Source: Brevibacterium sp. S22 (lineage in GTDB: Bacteria > Actinomycetota > Actinomycetes > Actinomycetales > Brevibacteriaceae). From it: DNA of 64,000 nt. A program made the translations under genes and the position numbers. Each line of letters starts with the position of its first letter. Positions within the stretch are counted from its first letter, which is position 1. Positions 9,219-19,831 of the stretch are shown piece by piece. The notes beneath the pieces are model-generated. The model was not told where the DNA came from. It worked only from the letters and a program-made list of their open reading frames with translations, and searched no databases. The stretch lies in assembly GCF_004745485.1 (NCBI RefSeq), contig NZ_RHFG01000005.1, positions 1-64,000 on the forward strand, read 5' to 3'.

Positions 9219-10189
9219 GATTTCGTCCTCCATGCCAGCACGAAGACCCCGGCGAGTCCGAAGACGGCGAGTCCGAGAGGGATCACCGGCATATCGTGGA
9301 CGATCGTGTACGAACGACCGGGAGTGTTCGCCGCTTCCTGGCTCTGGATCTCTTCGACGATGCGGTCGATCGTCGAGGCCGAGCCCATGTCGAACTGTTC
9401 GCCGCCGGTGCGGTCGGACACGGAACGCAGCTCCTTCGTCTGGGTGGTCGTCAGCACCGAGGGAGGGGAGAGGCTGTAGACGCGGACGTTCGCATCGACG
9501 GCGATGTCGGCGGCCTCGTTGAGTTCGAACAGCGGATCACCGGCGAGCATGTTGTCGGTGGCGAAGATGATCGACCGTGACCGCTCCTCGTCTTTCCGGT
9601 CGAAGTTGTCGACGCAGCTGACGAGCCCGTCGCCGATGAGGGAGGAGCCGCCGATGTTCGGAGGTGAGGTCGACCACGAGTAGTCGGTGCCCTCGGCACC
9701 CCAGGTGCGGAACCCGTCCTCGGCCTCGGCGAGGAAGTTCTGGACCATGTCATAGTCGTCGGTGAGCGGGAACGCGGAGACCGCGGTGGAATTGAACACG
9801 GTCAGGCCGATGCGTTCGCCGTCGAAGCGGTCGACGAGCTCCTGATAGGACTCGAGCAGATCGGCATCGTAGCCGAGCATCGACCCGGACACGTCGAGGC
9901 AGAGCATGACATCGCGCATCTTCCGCTCCGGGTTGACCGTCTCGACCCAGGCCGGGCGCGCGATCCCCGCGAGTGCCGAAAGCCCGGTGAGCACGACGAC
10001 GCCGAGGAGGGCGACCGTGGTGACCAGCCGTCTGCGCATGGCCCGACGGAAACTCGGCAGGCTGGTCATGCGCCCGCTGTGGGCCACGGCCAACGAGGAC
10101 TCCGTCGACTTCGGCCGGCGGAAGAAGAACACTGCGGCTGCGGCGAGGGCCAGGAGGATGAGCGCCAGCCACCAGAACATCAGGACCAT
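9215..10189 (-). CDS. VWA-domain membrane protein (BatA-like)
   Basis: A 324-residue protein: an N-terminal membrane helix (about 4-22), a second around 56-77, a VWA domain with a canonical metal site DVSGSM (D99), and a C-terminal membrane helix near 303-320. The architecture is that of BatA-type proteins encoded beside MoxR ATPases. It starts at ATG 10189 inside the end of the upstream small membrane protein gene (10-bp overlap), and its stop overlaps the start of the second VWA gene, so translation is probably coupled. In other bacteria such operons support envelope stress tolerance; the partner here is not known. Confidence 0.85.
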   Translation of the reverse strand: MVLMFWWLALILLALAAAAVFFFRRPKSTESSLAVAHSGRMTSLPSFRRAMRRRLVTTVALLGVVVLTGLSALAGIARPAWVETVNPERKMRDVMLCLDVSGSMLGYDADLLESYQELVDRFDGERIGLTVFNSTAVSAFPLTDDYDMVQNFLAEAEDGFRTWGAEGTDYSWSTSPPNIGGSSLIGDGLVSCVDNFDRKDEERSRSIIFATDNMLAGDPLFELNEAADIAVDANVRVYSLSPPSVLTTTQTKELRSVSDRTGGEQFDMGSASTIDRIVEEIQSQEAANTPGRSYTIVHDMPVIPLGLAVFGLAGVFVLAWRTKS

Positions 10190-10632
10190 CGCGCCACCAA
10201 CTTCCGGGCCTCGGCGATCTGCGGCTGCAGACCGGCCGGTTCGGCTTCGGCGAACTCCGCCTCATAGAGGCCGAGCAGGCAGTCCGCGAGGTCGTCGAGA
10301 CCGGCGACGGACGCATCCCGGTAAGTCAGATGCTCGGCTTTGACGCCCCATGCGTCATGGGCGAATTCCCGCACGATCTTCGCCAGCTGACGTGCCGACT
10401 CGCGCACGTCCGCCGACTCCGTGCTCAAACCGGTCTCCACTGCACTGATGCGCGAGAGGTAGGTGCTGCGCACGGGAATCGGGATGCGCGGCCCAGCCGA
10501 CGCGGTGGCTCCGGCCGCCGCGCGGAAGAGCGGGGCGAAGAAGTTCCCGAGCACCAGCAGCAGCACAAGGCAGGCTGCCGCGTACCACGCCGGTGAGACC
10601 TCCAGAGGTCCGATCAGCTCAGCGGGGCCCAC
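10180..10632 (-). CDS. Small membrane protein of the MoxR operon
   Basis: A 150-residue protein with one hydrophobic segment near residues 15-38 and a soluble, Ala/Glu-rich C-terminal part likely to be helical. It starts with GTG 14 bp inside the end of the DUF58 gene, behind GAGG, and overlaps the next gene by 10 bp. I recognise no family beyond its conserved position: many MoxR-DUF58-VWA operons have a short single-span protein between DUF58 and the first VWA gene. Function unknown. Confidence 0.7.
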   Translation of the reverse strand: MGPAELIGPLEVSPAWYAAACLVLLLVLGNFFAPLFRAAAGATASAGPRIPIPVRSTYLSRISAVETGLSTESADVRESARQLAKIVREFAHDAWGVKAEHLTYRDASVAGLDDLADCLLGLYEAEFAEAEPAGLQPQIAEARKLVARWS

Positions 10633-11503
10633 GGCGATGCCTCAGCAGAAGAGTGTGGAGCCGGCCGAGGGCCGACTTCGGATGATCGATTTCGATATGG
10701 GCGATGCCCAGCTTCGCGAGAAGGTCGATGCGCTGCTGACGGCGCGCCGCCTCGGCGAGGGCGAATTCCTGTCTGACTTCGGGTTTCGCCATCACCGAGG
10801 CGGGCAGACCGTGTTCGGGTCGGGCGACGTCGAACGGCGCTGAGGCGGCCGGCAGTCCGGCGAGGTCCGCGTCGGTGATCGTGATCCACAGGACCTCGTG
10901 TTGGGCGCGCAGCCGACGGATCGTCGCTTCGGCCTCCGGCCCCAGCGGAGCCTGATCGGAGATGACGACCAGCAGCATCCGATGGGTGATGTGGCTGGTG
11001 ATCCACTGCAGTTGGGTGTTGATCGATCCGGGGGAAGCGTTGCCGGTTTCGGCGAGGATCTGCTGCAGGAGGTGTTCGAGGTGGGCTTCGCTGCCCTTCC
11101 GCGGGGATGCGGTGGTGTGGTCGGCATGGCCGTGGATGAGCATCACGTCGTCGGCATGCCGGACGGCGAGGTAGCCGACCATCCCGGCCATGAGAATGGC
11201 CAGGTGGCGTTTGTCGGCTCCGGCGGAGGTGACGGCGTCGAAGTTCCGGGAGGTGTCGACGACGAGTCCGAGGATGTGCCGTCGGTGAGCGACATAGCGT
11301 TTGACCAGTGGTTCCGTGTGTCTGGCGGTGGCTTTCCAGTCGATGTCGCGGATCTCGTCACCGGGGATGTAGTCGCGCAGGTCGTCGAAGTCGAGGCTGT
11401 GGCCATGGAAGACAGAGGAGTAGTCGCCGTCGAGCAGACGCCGGGTCCGCCGGTGGGCGTGGATGGTCATCCGCGCCTTGATGCGATTGAGCAGGACAGT
11501 CAT
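10619..11503 (-). CDS. DUF58 domain protein
   Basis: A 294-residue soluble protein carrying the DUF58 signature: GDYSSVFHGHSLDFDDLRDY followed by IPGDEIRDIDWKATARH (about residues 26-62). The C-terminal half has VWA-like character (VVDTSRNFD near 121; LLVVISDQ near 191). DUF58 proteins are encoded with MoxR ATPases and VWA proteins in the same order as here and probably bridge them. It is 12 bp downstream of moxR and overlaps the next gene by 14 bp. Confidence 0.85.
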   Translation of the reverse strand: MTVLLNRIKARMTIHAHRRTRRLLDGDYSSVFHGHSLDFDDLRDYIPGDEIRDIDWKATARHTEPLVKRYVAHRRHILGLVVDTSRNFDAVTSAGADKRHLAILMAGMVGYLAVRHADDVMLIHGHADHTTASPRKGSEAHLEHLLQQILAETGNASPGSINTQLQWITSHITHRMLLVVISDQAPLGPEAEATIRRLRAQHEVLWITITDADLAGLPAASAPFDVARPEHGLPASVMAKPEVRQEFALAEAARRQQRIDLLAKLGIAHIEIDHPKSALGRLHTLLLRHRRGPR

Positions 11504-11515
11504 CGGTATCGCCGC

Positions 11516-12511
11516 TCAGGGGGTGGGCACGGCCATGAGGAGGGCATCGACGATCTGGGCGCTCGTGATGTTCTCGGCGGCGGCTTCGAAGCCGAGCTGG
11601 ATGCGGTGAGCCAGCACTCGGTGGGCGAGGTCCTTGATGTCTTCGGGGATGACGTAGTTGCGGCCGCGGATCATCGCCAGTGCCCGTCCGGCGTTCGTGA
11701 AGGCGATGGAGGCACGCGGGCTGGCGCCGTATTCGATGAACGGGGCGAATCGTCCGAGGTACTTCGCGGTATTGCGGGTGGCGTGGACGAGCTCGACGAG
11801 GTAGCGGGTGATGGCCGGGTCGATGTAGACGGTGCGGGCATAGCTCTGCATGGTCACGACATCGTCGAGTGAGCAGGCCGGATCGGGCACCGAATCCTTG
11901 TCGAAGACTCCGGAGTCGAGGCGGGAGAGGATCTCGACCTCTTCGCCGGGACTCGGATGGGTGAGCAGGTCCTTGATCATGAACCGGTCGAGCTGAGCTT
12001 CGGGAAGCTGGTAGGTGCCTTCCTGCTCGATCGGGTTCTGTGTGGCCATGACGAGGAAGGGACGAGGGAGTTCGAACCGTTTGCCGCCGATGGTCGTCTG
12101 CTTCTCCTGCATGGCTTCGAGCATCGCCGACTGGGTCTTCGCTGATGACCGGTTGATCTCGTCGAGGAGGACGATGTTCGCATGCACCGGACCGAGAACG
12201 GTATTGAACGAACCTTCGTGCGCATTGTAGATCTGCGAGCCGATGATGTCGGCCGGCAGCAGATCCGGGGTGCACTGGATGCGCGAGAACTTTCCGTCCA
12301 CGGCATTGGCCAGGGCGGCAGCCGCCGTGGTCTTCGCCAGGCCCGGCACGCTCTCCAACAGCAGGTGACCGCTGGAGAGGAGCCCGATGAGCAGAGACTC
12401 GCGCAGCCGCTGCTGCCCGACGACGAAATGGTCGAGATAGGACTCGAGGGCCTTGAGGATCGTCTGTGCGTGCGCGATCTCCTGCGTGTTCGCCGGTGCG
12501 GTTGCCGTCAT
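11516..12511 (-). CDS. moxR: MoxR-family AAA+ ATPase
   Basis: A 331-residue AAA+ ATPase. Walker A is ESVPGLAKT (53-61), Walker B IVLLDEINR (113-121), with the MoxR-typical NRSSAKTQSAMLEAMQE following and the sensor motif in MATQNPIEQEGTY. MoxR proteins act as chaperone-like ATPases that activate VWA partner proteins by metal or cofactor insertion. It is the first gene of a six-gene operon (moxR, DUF58, small membrane protein, two VWA proteins, TPR protein). The start ATG follows GAGG in the leader. Confidence 0.9.
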   Translation of the reverse strand: MTATAPANTQEIAHAQTILKALESYLDHFVVGQQRLRESLLIGLLSSGHLLLESVPGLAKTTAAAALANAVDGKFSRIQCTPDLLPADIIGSQIYNAHEGSFNTVLGPVHANIVLLDEINRSSAKTQSAMLEAMQEKQTTIGGKRFELPRPFLVMATQNPIEQEGTYQLPEAQLDRFMIKDLLTHPSPGEEVEILSRLDSGVFDKDSVPDPACSLDDVVTMQSYARTVYIDPAITRYLVELVHATRNTAKYLGRFAPFIEYGASPRASIAFTNAGRALAMIRGRNYVIPEDIKDLAHRVLAHRIQLGFEAAAENITSAQIVDALLMAVPTP

Positions 12512-12915
12512 GGTTCCTCAGCCTCTCGGTGTCACTGTGATCGTTCGAACACGCAGTTGTGGTGCATGCGTGTGGTCTCCAGCATATTGGCTGGCTCTGA
12601 CATGGAACAGCCGACGACGTTGCAGTGCTGACACACCCGCCGCCTCGTCCCGCCTTCGACGCTTCGCCACCCGCCATTCACGGCGGAGACATCTCATGTC
12701 AGGACCGAGCTGTAGCGTCGTTAGGACCAGCAGAGGAATGGAGGGAGGCAGCGAAGAGAAACCCCGGCCTCATCCGGAGAAGACCACCATCACCGAGGCG
12801 GCCGACCGCGGCTCGCACCGCGGCAGAGCGGCGATGTGATGATCGCCTCCGTCTCGACGTGACCGGCACCGCACGAAGAGGTTCGGAATCGTCGATCGAT
12901 GGTTCCGCGACATGC

Positions 12916-13087
12916 CCACAGGCAAAATTTTTTCCTGTGGAAAGCGGTGGAAAACGATGCTGAGGAATGGGCCGAAAATCGGCTCGAAAGCCGTCGAGGT
13001 CAGTGTCCGCGCAGGTGATCGAACTACATGCGTGTCGTTCGCTGCCTGTGGACGATTGTGGACGGTGAAGACACAGGCTGTGGAACC
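12916..13087. promoter_or_regulatory. Cluster of TGTGGA (DnaA-box-like) repeats upstream of nrd
   Basis: TGTGGA occurs at 12936, 13047, 13057 and 13079, with GGTGGA at 12946. TGTGGACGA at 13047-13055 is one base from the reverse complement of an actinobacterial DnaA box (TTGTCCACA). The repeats are framed by two dyads, CCACAGG/CCTGTGG (12916-12922 with 12934-12940) and GCCTGTG/CACAGGC (13044-13050 with 13072-13078). DnaA control of ribonucleotide reductase is known in E. coli; applying it here is inference. Confidence 0.4.
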
Positions 13088-13106
13088 TTCGAATGACACT
13101 GGTGTA

Positions 13107-13153
13107 ACACTGGATATAGGGGTAAGGTCTAACCCGAACACAACATCTAGTGG
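13107..13153 (+). promoter_or_regulatory. Tandem NrdR boxes upstream of nrdHIEF
   Basis: Two 16-bp boxes, ACACTGGATATAGGGG (13107-13122) and ACACAACATCTAGTGG (13138-13153), match the ACAC-N8-GTGT-like NrdR consensus and start 31 bp apart, the usual spacing for cooperative NrdR binding. They overlap a plausible promoter (ATGACA near 13093 and TATAGG near 13115), so NrdR would repress the operon when dATP is high. Confidence 0.7.
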
Positions 13154-13260
13154 TCATCCCTGAGCCTGCGTCTCGTGATCTTCATCATGATCGAGCAGTT
13201 GACGGGACACGGTCACAGCCATCAGAATGCCGAACTGCACAGCAGAATGAAGGAGTCGTC

Positions 13261-13506
13261 ATGATCACCGTGTACACCAAGCCGGCTTGCGTCCAGTGCA
13301 ACGCCACCTACCGCGCGCTCGACGCCAAGGGCCTGAAGTACAAGTCGGTCGATCTCAGCGTCGACGAGAACGCCCTCGACGTCGTCAAGGCCATGGGCTA
13401 CATGCAGGCTCCCGTCGTCGTCACCGACAACGACCACTGGTCGGGCTTCCGTCCGGACAAGATCGCCACCCTGACCGGCGAGCAGTCAGCTTCTGTCGTG
13501 GCCTGA
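13261..13506 (+). CDS. nrdH: Glutaredoxin-like protein NrdH
   Basis: An 81-residue redoxin that delivers electrons to class Ib ribonucleotide reductase. The redox centre is CVQC (C10, C13), and the C-terminal part contains the NrdH-typical WSGFRPDKI. The start ATG follows AAGGAG by seven bases; longer upstream readings would run through the promoter. It is the first gene of nrdHIEF, with nrdI starting two bases after its stop. Confidence 0.95.
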   Translation: MITVYTKPACVQCNATYRALDAKGLKYKSVDLSVDENALDVVKAMGYMQAPVVVTDNDHWSGFRPDKIATLTGEQSASVVA

Positions 13507-13508
13507 CA

Positions 13509-13922
13509 ATGCTGCTGGTCTACTTCTCTGCCAACTCCGAGTACACGCACCGCTTCGTCGGCAAGCTGCGTCACCCGGCAGTGCGGTTGCCGACGTTGAC
13601 CAAGGAGCCGACGCTGCGAGTGGATGAACCATTCGTTCTCGTCACCCCCACCTATGGGGCCGGTCGCAATCGCGGGGCTGTTCCCAAACAAGTCATCAAA
13701 TTCCTCAATGTCGAAGAGAACCGGCGCCATCTGGTCGGTGTCATCGGTGCCGGAAACACGAACTTCGGCGAGGACTATTGCCGCGCGGCTTTCAAGGTCG
13801 CGGCAAAGTGCCAAGTACCCCTCATGTATCGAGTCGAACTCCTGGGCACCCAGGAGGATGTCGACGCTGTTAACCAAGGATTGGACAAACTGTGCGCGAG
13901 CTCGCTGAAGACCGCAATGTAG
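13509..13922 (+). CDS. nrdI: Flavodoxin-like NrdI
   Basis: A 137-residue flavodoxin-fold protein that supplies the oxidant used to build the Mn-tyrosyl cofactor of NrdF. The FMN-binding regions [15 protein letters not shown] (3-17), TPTYGAG (43-49) and GNTNFG (79-84) are clear. It starts two bases after nrdH and its last 31 bp overlap the start of nrdE. Confidence 0.93.
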   Translation: MLLVYFSANSEYTHRFVGKLRHPAVRLPTLTKEPTLRVDEPFVLVTPTYGAGRNRGAVPKQVIKFLNVEENRRHLVGVIGAGNTNFGEDYCRAAFKVAAKCQVPLMYRVELLGTQEDVDAVNQGLDKLCASSLKTAM

Positions 13923-16054
13923 AGGACATCATCCGCGAAGAGACGGATCTGGATTACCACGCGCTCAACGCGATGCTGAACTTGTACGACGAGGACGGCA
14001 GGATCCAGTTCGAGCGCGATAAACAGGCTGCTCGGCAGTACTTCCTGCAGCACGTGAACAACAACACCGTCTTCTTCCACAACCTCAAGGAGAAGCTCGA
14101 CTACCTCGTCGAGAAGGACTACTACGAGCCCGAGGTCCTTGAGCAGTACTCCTTCGAGTTCATCGAGGGGCTGTCGAAGCGCGCCTACGATCAGAAGTTC
14201 CGCTTCCAGACCTTCCTCGGCGCCTTCAAGTTCTACACCTCCTATACGCTCAAGACCTTCGACGGAAAGCGTTACCTCGAACGCTTCGAGGACCGCGTCG
14301 TCATGGTCGCTCTCTTCCTGGCTCGCGGGGACGAGACGCTGGCCGTGCAGCTCGTCGACGAGATCATCTCCGGTCGTTTCCAGCCGGCCACCCCGACGTT
14401 CCTCAACGCCGGCAAGAAGCAGCGCGGCGAGCTCGTCTCCTGCTTCCTGCTGCGCATCGAAGACAATATGGAGTCGATCGGCCGCTCCATCAACTCCGCT
14501 CTGCAGCTGTCCAAGCGCGGCGGCGGTGTGGCCTTCGCTCTGACGAACATCCGCGAGTCCGGTGCCCCGATCAAGAAGATCGAGAACCAGTCCTCCGGCG
14601 TCATCCCTGTGATGAAGCTGCTTGAGGATTCGTTCTCCTACGCGAATCAGCTCGGAGCCCGTCAGGGTGCCGGTGCCGTGTACCTGCACGCCCACCACCC
14701 CGACATCTACAACTTCCTCGACACCAAGCGCGAGAACGCCGATGAGAAGATCCGGATCAAGACTCTTTCGCTGGGCGTCGTGATCCCGGACATCACCTTC
14801 GATCTGGCCAAGCGCAACGAGGACATGTACCTCTTCAGCCCCTACGACGTCGAACGCGTCTACGGTGTGCCCTTCTCCGATATCAACGTCACCGAGAAGT
14901 ACACCGAGCTCGTCGACAACGCGGCGATCAAGAAGAAGAAGATCAATGCCCGCGAGTTCTTCCAGACTCTGGCCGAGATCCAGTTCGAGTCCGGCTATCC
15001 GTATGTGATGTTCGAGGACACCGTCAACAAGGCGAATCCGATCGACGGCAAGATCATCATGTCGAACCTGTGCTCGGAGATCCTCCAGGTCTCCGAACCC
15101 AGCAAGTACGACGATGACCTCGGCTATGACGAGATCGGCAAGGACATCTCCTGCAACCTCGGTTCGCTCAATATCGCTCTGACGATGGACTCGAACAACT
15201 TCGGTCAGACCATCGAAACTGCGATCCGCGGACTCACCGCCGTCGCCGAGACCTCGAACATCCAGTCCGTGCCTTCGATCGCACGCGGCAACGACATGTC
15301 GCATGCCATCGGCCTGGGACAGATGAACCTCCACGGCTACCTGGCTCGCGAGCACATCTACTACGGCTCCGATGAGGGCCTGGACTTCACGAACATGTAC
15401 TTCTACACCGTCGCCTACCACTGTGTGCGGGCGTCGATGGAGATCGCGAAGGAGCGCGGTGAGACCTTCGCCGGCTTCGAGCGGTCGAAGTACGCCTCGG
15501 GCGAATACTTCGACAAGTACACCGACGAGGTCTGGCAGCCGCGGACTGCACGTGTGTCCGAACTGTTCTCCGAAGCGGACGTGCACATCCCTACGCAGGA
15601 CGACTGGCGCGAGCTCAAGGCTCAAGTGGCCGAGCACGGCATCTACAACCAGAACCTCCAGGCCGTGCCGCCGACCGGTTCGATCTCGTACATCAACAAC
15701 TCGACCTCGTCGATCCACCCGGTGGCCTCGAAGATCGAAATCCGCAAGGAGGGCAAGGTCGGTCGTGTGTACTACCCGGCTCCCTTCATGGACAACGACA
15801 ACCTCGAGTACTACCAGGATGCCTACGAGATCGGCTACGAGAAGATCATCGATACATACGCCGAGGCTACGAAGCACGTGGATCAGGGTCTGTCGCTGAC
15901 TCTGTTCTTCATGGACACCGCCACCACACGTGACATCAACAAGGCGCAGATCTACGCCTGGCGCAAGGGAATCAAGACCATCTACTACATCCGGCTCCGG
16001 CAGCTCGCGCTGCAGGGCACGGAGGTCGAAGGCTGCGTTTCCTGCATGCTCTGA
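13892..16054 (+). CDS. nrdE: Class Ib ribonucleoside-diphosphate reductase, alpha subunit
   Basis: A 720-residue catalytic subunit converting NDPs to dNDPs. The active-site region NLCSEILQ, the [18 protein letters not shown] loop and the C-terminal electron-shuttle pair in GCVSCML (C715, C718) are present. It has the short N-terminus typical of NrdE, without the ATP-cone of class Ia. The GTG start lies within nrdI. The gene has slightly different codon use from its neighbours (more AAG and TAC), as expected of a highly expressed gene. Confidence 0.95.
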   Translation: MRELAEDRNVEDIIREETDLDYHALNAMLNLYDEDGRIQFERDKQAARQYFLQHVNNNTVFFHNLKEKLDYLVEKDYYEPEVLEQYSFEFIEGLSKRAYDQKFRFQTFLGAFKFYTSYTLKTFDGKRYLERFEDRVVMVALFLARGDETLAVQLVDEIISGRFQPATPTFLNAGKKQRGELVSCFLLRIEDNMESIGRSINSALQLSKRGGGVAFALTNIRESGAPIKKIENQSSGVIPVMKLLEDSFSYANQLGARQGAGAVYLHAHHPDIYNFLDTKRENADEKIRIKTLSLGVVIPDITFDLAKRNEDMYLFSPYDVERVYGVPFSDINVTEKYTELVDNAAIKKKKINAREFFQTLAEIQFESGYPYVMFEDTVNKANPIDGKIIMSNLCSEILQVSEPSKYDDDLGYDEIGKDISCNLGSLNIALTMDSNNFGQTIETAIRGLTAVAETSNIQSVPSIARGNDMSHAIGLGQMNLHGYLAREHIYYGSDEGLDFTNMYFYTVAYHCVRASMEIAKERGETFAGFERSKYASGEYFDKYTDEVWQPRTARVSELFSEADVHIPTQDDWRELKAQVAEHGIYNQNLQAVPPTGSISYINNSTSSIHPVASKIEIRKEGKVGRVYYPAPFMDNDNLEYYQDAYEIGYEKIIDTYAEATKHVDQGLSLTLFFMDTATTRDINKAQIYAWRKGIKTIYYIRLRQLALQGTEVEGCVSCML

Positions 16055-16064
16055 TCAATGGAGT

Positions 16065-17169
<1,105 letters not shown>

Positions 17170-17202
17170 AGCCCAGGGCTCGAACACTGCCCTCGGCAGT
17201 GA

Positions 17203-17252
17203 CAGAACAGCGGCCGACCCCGGCAGGAATGCTGGGGTCGGCCGCTGTTCTG
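17203..17252 (+). terminator. Strong terminator after nrdF
   Basis: Perfect 19-bp arms (CAGAACAGCGGCCGACCCC and its complement) enclose a 12-base loop, beginning 34 bp after the nrdF stop. It closes the nrd operon and could also stop readthrough from the convergent acyltransferase gene. Confidence 0.85.
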
Positions 17253-17517
17253 CTCGTCGGCACACAGCGCGGTCAACAGCGAGAAGCCTCGGAGAGCTCG
17301 ATGAGACCACTGCCGGTCGACCGGGCACGGATCGAACACCCGGTTCCACTCCTCGGCTCAGGTCGGATCTCACGTCGAACGGTCCTGACCGGAGGTGCGG
17401 GGAGCTGTGGGCCCGGAGGGACGGGGTCGAAGCGCAGCCGGCTGCAGAGGGCGATCGATCGGAGACTGCCGCGGCCCGGGAGCTGATGACCGCAGGCACT
17501 GCATCCGGTGGGGTCAG
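17253..17517. other. Non-coding gap between nrdF terminator and acyltransferase gene
   Basis: No supported gene. A plus-strand frame contains a short SRRTVLTGGAG stretch that resembles a Tat motif, but it has no start signal and no continuation, so it is probably chance. Confidence 0.5.
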
Positions 17518-19629
17518 CTATGAATCGGCGTCTGGGAACATCTGCCGTTCGACCTCCGTGGCCAGAGTGCGCACATACTGATGAGTCAGATGATTCCAGT
17601 CACGGAAGACCAGGACATTGCCGATCACCGGCTGGACCTGATCGTCTTGGATGAGTGATTCGCTCAAGTCGAGATGGATGAAGCTGTCGGTATCGAAGAC
17701 TTCCTCGGCGGGGTTGGCTTCGGCCAGAACCGACTTCGCGGGGACGGTGCATGAACGTCGGCTCGGGTCCTCGCCGACGCAGACACGCGGGTCGACATGC
17801 TCGCCGTCGCGAAGTTGCAGCCACGGATTGTCGCGAACGGCGAAGATCGTGTTCCCCTCTTCGGCCAGACGCTCGAAGACGTCGATGTACTCGTCCGGGA
17901 CGTAGTCAGGCTCCTCCTCCTGCTCTCCGTTGGGTCTGGTCGAGGACATGAAGATGCCCTCCGACGGCGGATGCATTCTGATGTGTTCTTCGACCTTTCG
18001 TGACCACGAGATGCACTTCGGTTCATCTGCGGGACTGTAGTACAGAGGGCAGCCGGCACGGGTGAACGGCACGATCCGGATGCCTCGGCGCTTGCCGATG
18101 ATGTCGAGGGCTCCGATCCACTGTTCGCTGTGTGACCCGCCGACGACATACAGCGATCGCTCCGAGTCGGTGTCCCCGTACGAGCACGGATCGGCGTCGC
18201 CTTTGTCGAAGATGATCGAGTCGTCGCTCTGCGGGGTCGTGCATCGGTCGGCCTCCGTCGGTGGCATCATCGGGTCCCGTGAGGCCAGTCCCGGCATGAT
18301 CGGCACATCGGTGCGTGGTTCGATTCCGTCGAGGATCTCGCCAGCGCCCGGGTAGGAGTCGGGACGGCCTTCAGCAACGACCGCCTTGATCGTGTGCTCG
18401 ACATAGATCCTGTTCGCGACCAGGCCAGCAGCCCAGGCCGGGGGAGAGACGAGGAGGAAGACCAGAACCGCCGCCATACCGACCCGCGCCCGGCGGACAG
18501 CGAGAGGCAGCGGCCCCGGCCCCGTCCGCTGGCGCAGAGGAGTTTCCAACCACCGATGCGTGAGCTCGGCCAGCAGCAGAGAAGCGAGAATCACCGGGAC
18601 GCCGACGAGAGGGTTCTTCGCATCGATGCCGGTGACTCTGACGGTGAGGATGAGCAGCGGCCAATGCCACAGGTACAAGGAGTAGGCGATCGTGCCGAGG
18701 CGGGTCAGCGGTGCCGACTCCAAAACTCGGATGATGATCGGCGGCTTCCTCTGGCGAACGAGCCCGGCCCCGATGAGAAGCAGAGCACCGAGGAGGGGGA
18801 CGAGAGTCAGCGGTCCCGGGAACTGCTCGGCACCGTCGAAGAACAGCCCGACGGAGAAGATCATGACCACTCCGACCCATGACAGCACGGCACTGAGCCA
18901 CCGTGGCCATGATGAGTCCCGGATGCGCTCGGCGTCGAACAGCACCAGGCCGAGGAGCGCACCGGCACCGATCTCCCAGAAGCGCGAGAAGGTCGAGTAG
19001 TAGTTCACCCCCTGATCGCCGGCGAGGGTCATCCAGGTCGCACAGAGGAGCGAGAGCATCGACAGCAGGGCGATGATCCACACCAGTGGACGCATCCGCA
19101 CCCGTGCCGAACGGCCACGTGAGGCGAAGACGAGTGCGATGATCGCAATATAGATTTGGAACTGGACCGACATCGACCACAGGTGCTGCAGGGGACTGCT
19201 GTCGATCCCCGCTGCATCGTAATCGGAACCGAGAGAGACGAAACGCCAGTTGATCCAGAAGCTCGCGGCGGCTGAAGCATCCGTCAGCCACTGTCCCCAA
19301 TCCAAGTGCGGGTAGAAGATGAGGACTCCGCCGACGGTTGCGGCGACGACTGCGAGGAGTGCAGGGAGGAGGCGCAGGAGGACGCGCAGCACCGATTGAG
19401 TGAAGGAACGTCCATCGAGGCGATCGGCGTTGCGGATCTGTGAAGACAGGAGGAGTGTGCCGCCGAGGAAGAGGAACACATCCACCCCGGAGGAGACGCG
19501 TCCGATGAAGACATGGAAGACGACGACCAAGGCGATGGAGAACCCGCGGATCCCCTCGAGATGCTGAAATCGGGTTGACGTCGCGAGGGGAGCGCTCAGA
19601 TTCGCGGAATCAGTACGAAGGTCAGACAT
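17518..19629 (-). CDS. Membrane acyltransferase with C-terminal SGNH domain (OafA-like)
   Basis: A 703-residue protein. The N-terminal two thirds is an acyltransferase-3 domain: RFQHLEGIRGFSIALVVVFH near residues 20-39 carries the conserved Arg and the catalytic-region His, followed by about ten membrane helices including PLQHLWSMSVQFQIY and AYSLYLWHWPLLIL. The C-terminal third is an extracytoplasmic SGNH hydrolase-like domain with VVGGSHSEQW (block I) and a terminal DWNHL (catalytic Asp and His). Such proteins O-acylate cell-wall or surface polysaccharides. The start at ATG 19629 was preferred; GTG 19659 is possible but only four bases from a GATAAT hexamer. It stands alone between terminators. 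Confidence 0.85.
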   Translation of the reverse strand: MSDLRTDSANLSAPLATSTRFQHLEGIRGFSIALVVVFHVFIGRVSSGVDVFLFLGGTLLLSSQIRNADRLDGRSFTQSVLRVLLRLLPALLAVVAATVGGVLIFYPHLDWGQWLTDASAAASFWINWRFVSLGSDYDAAGIDSSPLQHLWSMSVQFQIYIAIIALVFASRGRSARVRMRPLVWIIALLSMLSLLCATWMTLAGDQGVNYYSTFSRFWEIGAGALLGLVLFDAERIRDSSWPRWLSAVLSWVGVVMIFSVGLFFDGAEQFPGPLTLVPLLGALLLIGAGLVRQRKPPIIIRVLESAPLTRLGTIAYSLYLWHWPLLILTVRVTGIDAKNPLVGVPVILASLLLAELTHRWLETPLRQRTGPGPLPLAVRRARVGMAAVLVFLLVSPPAWAAGLVANRIYVEHTIKAVVAEGRPDSYPGAGEILDGIEPRTDVPIMPGLASRDPMMPPTEADRCTTPQSDDSIIFDKGDADPCSYGDTDSERSLYVVGGSHSEQWIGALDIIGKRRGIRIVPFTRAGCPLYYSPADEPKCISWSRKVEEHIRMHPPSEGIFMSSTRPNGEQEEEPDYVPDEYIDVFERLAEEGNTIFAVRDNPWLQLRDGEHVDPRVCVGEDPSRRSCTVPAKSVLAEANPAEEVFDTDSFIHLDLSESLIQDDQVQPVIGNVLVFRDWNHLTHQYVRTLATEVERQMFPDADS

Positions 19630-19759
19630 AGTTGAAGGGGGTCGGGAGGTCTTCGGCACTCACATTATCGGGAATCGATGCGCCGAGCGAATGGGCATGC
19701 TTATGGTGATCGTCGGCTGGGGCAGACCTGGCGGCTGAGGACCGAAGTGAATGAGCAGC

Positions 19760-19795
19760 GCCCACCCGCTGCGTAAAACCCGGCAGCGAGTGGGC
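19760..19795 (-). terminator. Terminator after the 56-residue orphan gene
   Basis: GCCCAC-cc-GCTGC pairs with GCAGC-ga-GTGGGC around a ten-base A-rich loop, 37 bp past the stop of the small gene on the minus strand. A two-by-two internal mismatch breaks the stem. Confidence 0.65.
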
Positions 19796-19831
19796 GTCTT
19801 CTGTGGTTCAAGCGATCAGGAGATCACACGT

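Larger units (their letters stand above)
12512..13260. other. 749-bp intergenic region between moxR and nrdH
   Basis: No reading frame here looks coding in either direction. The left part holds the moxR leader and one copy of the recurrent motif CACCGAGGCGG (12791-12801). The right part (12916-13153) holds a cluster of TGTGGA repeats, two short dyads and the NrdR boxes listed separately. Confidence 0.6.

Noticed and set aside
12699-13157. Minus-strand frame in the moxR-nrdH gap
   Set aside because: It runs through the NrdR boxes and the TGTGGA cluster and its sequence is not protein-like.
13775-15877. 700-codon minus-strand frame opposite nrdE
   Set aside because: The conserved nrdE reading on the plus strand fully explains it; the minus frame gives repetitive Val/Leu/Asp/Arg sequence with no known fold.
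17199-17486. Short plus-strand frame containing SRRTVLTGGAG (Tat-like)
   Set aside because: It begins within the nrdF terminator and has no coding body after the motif.
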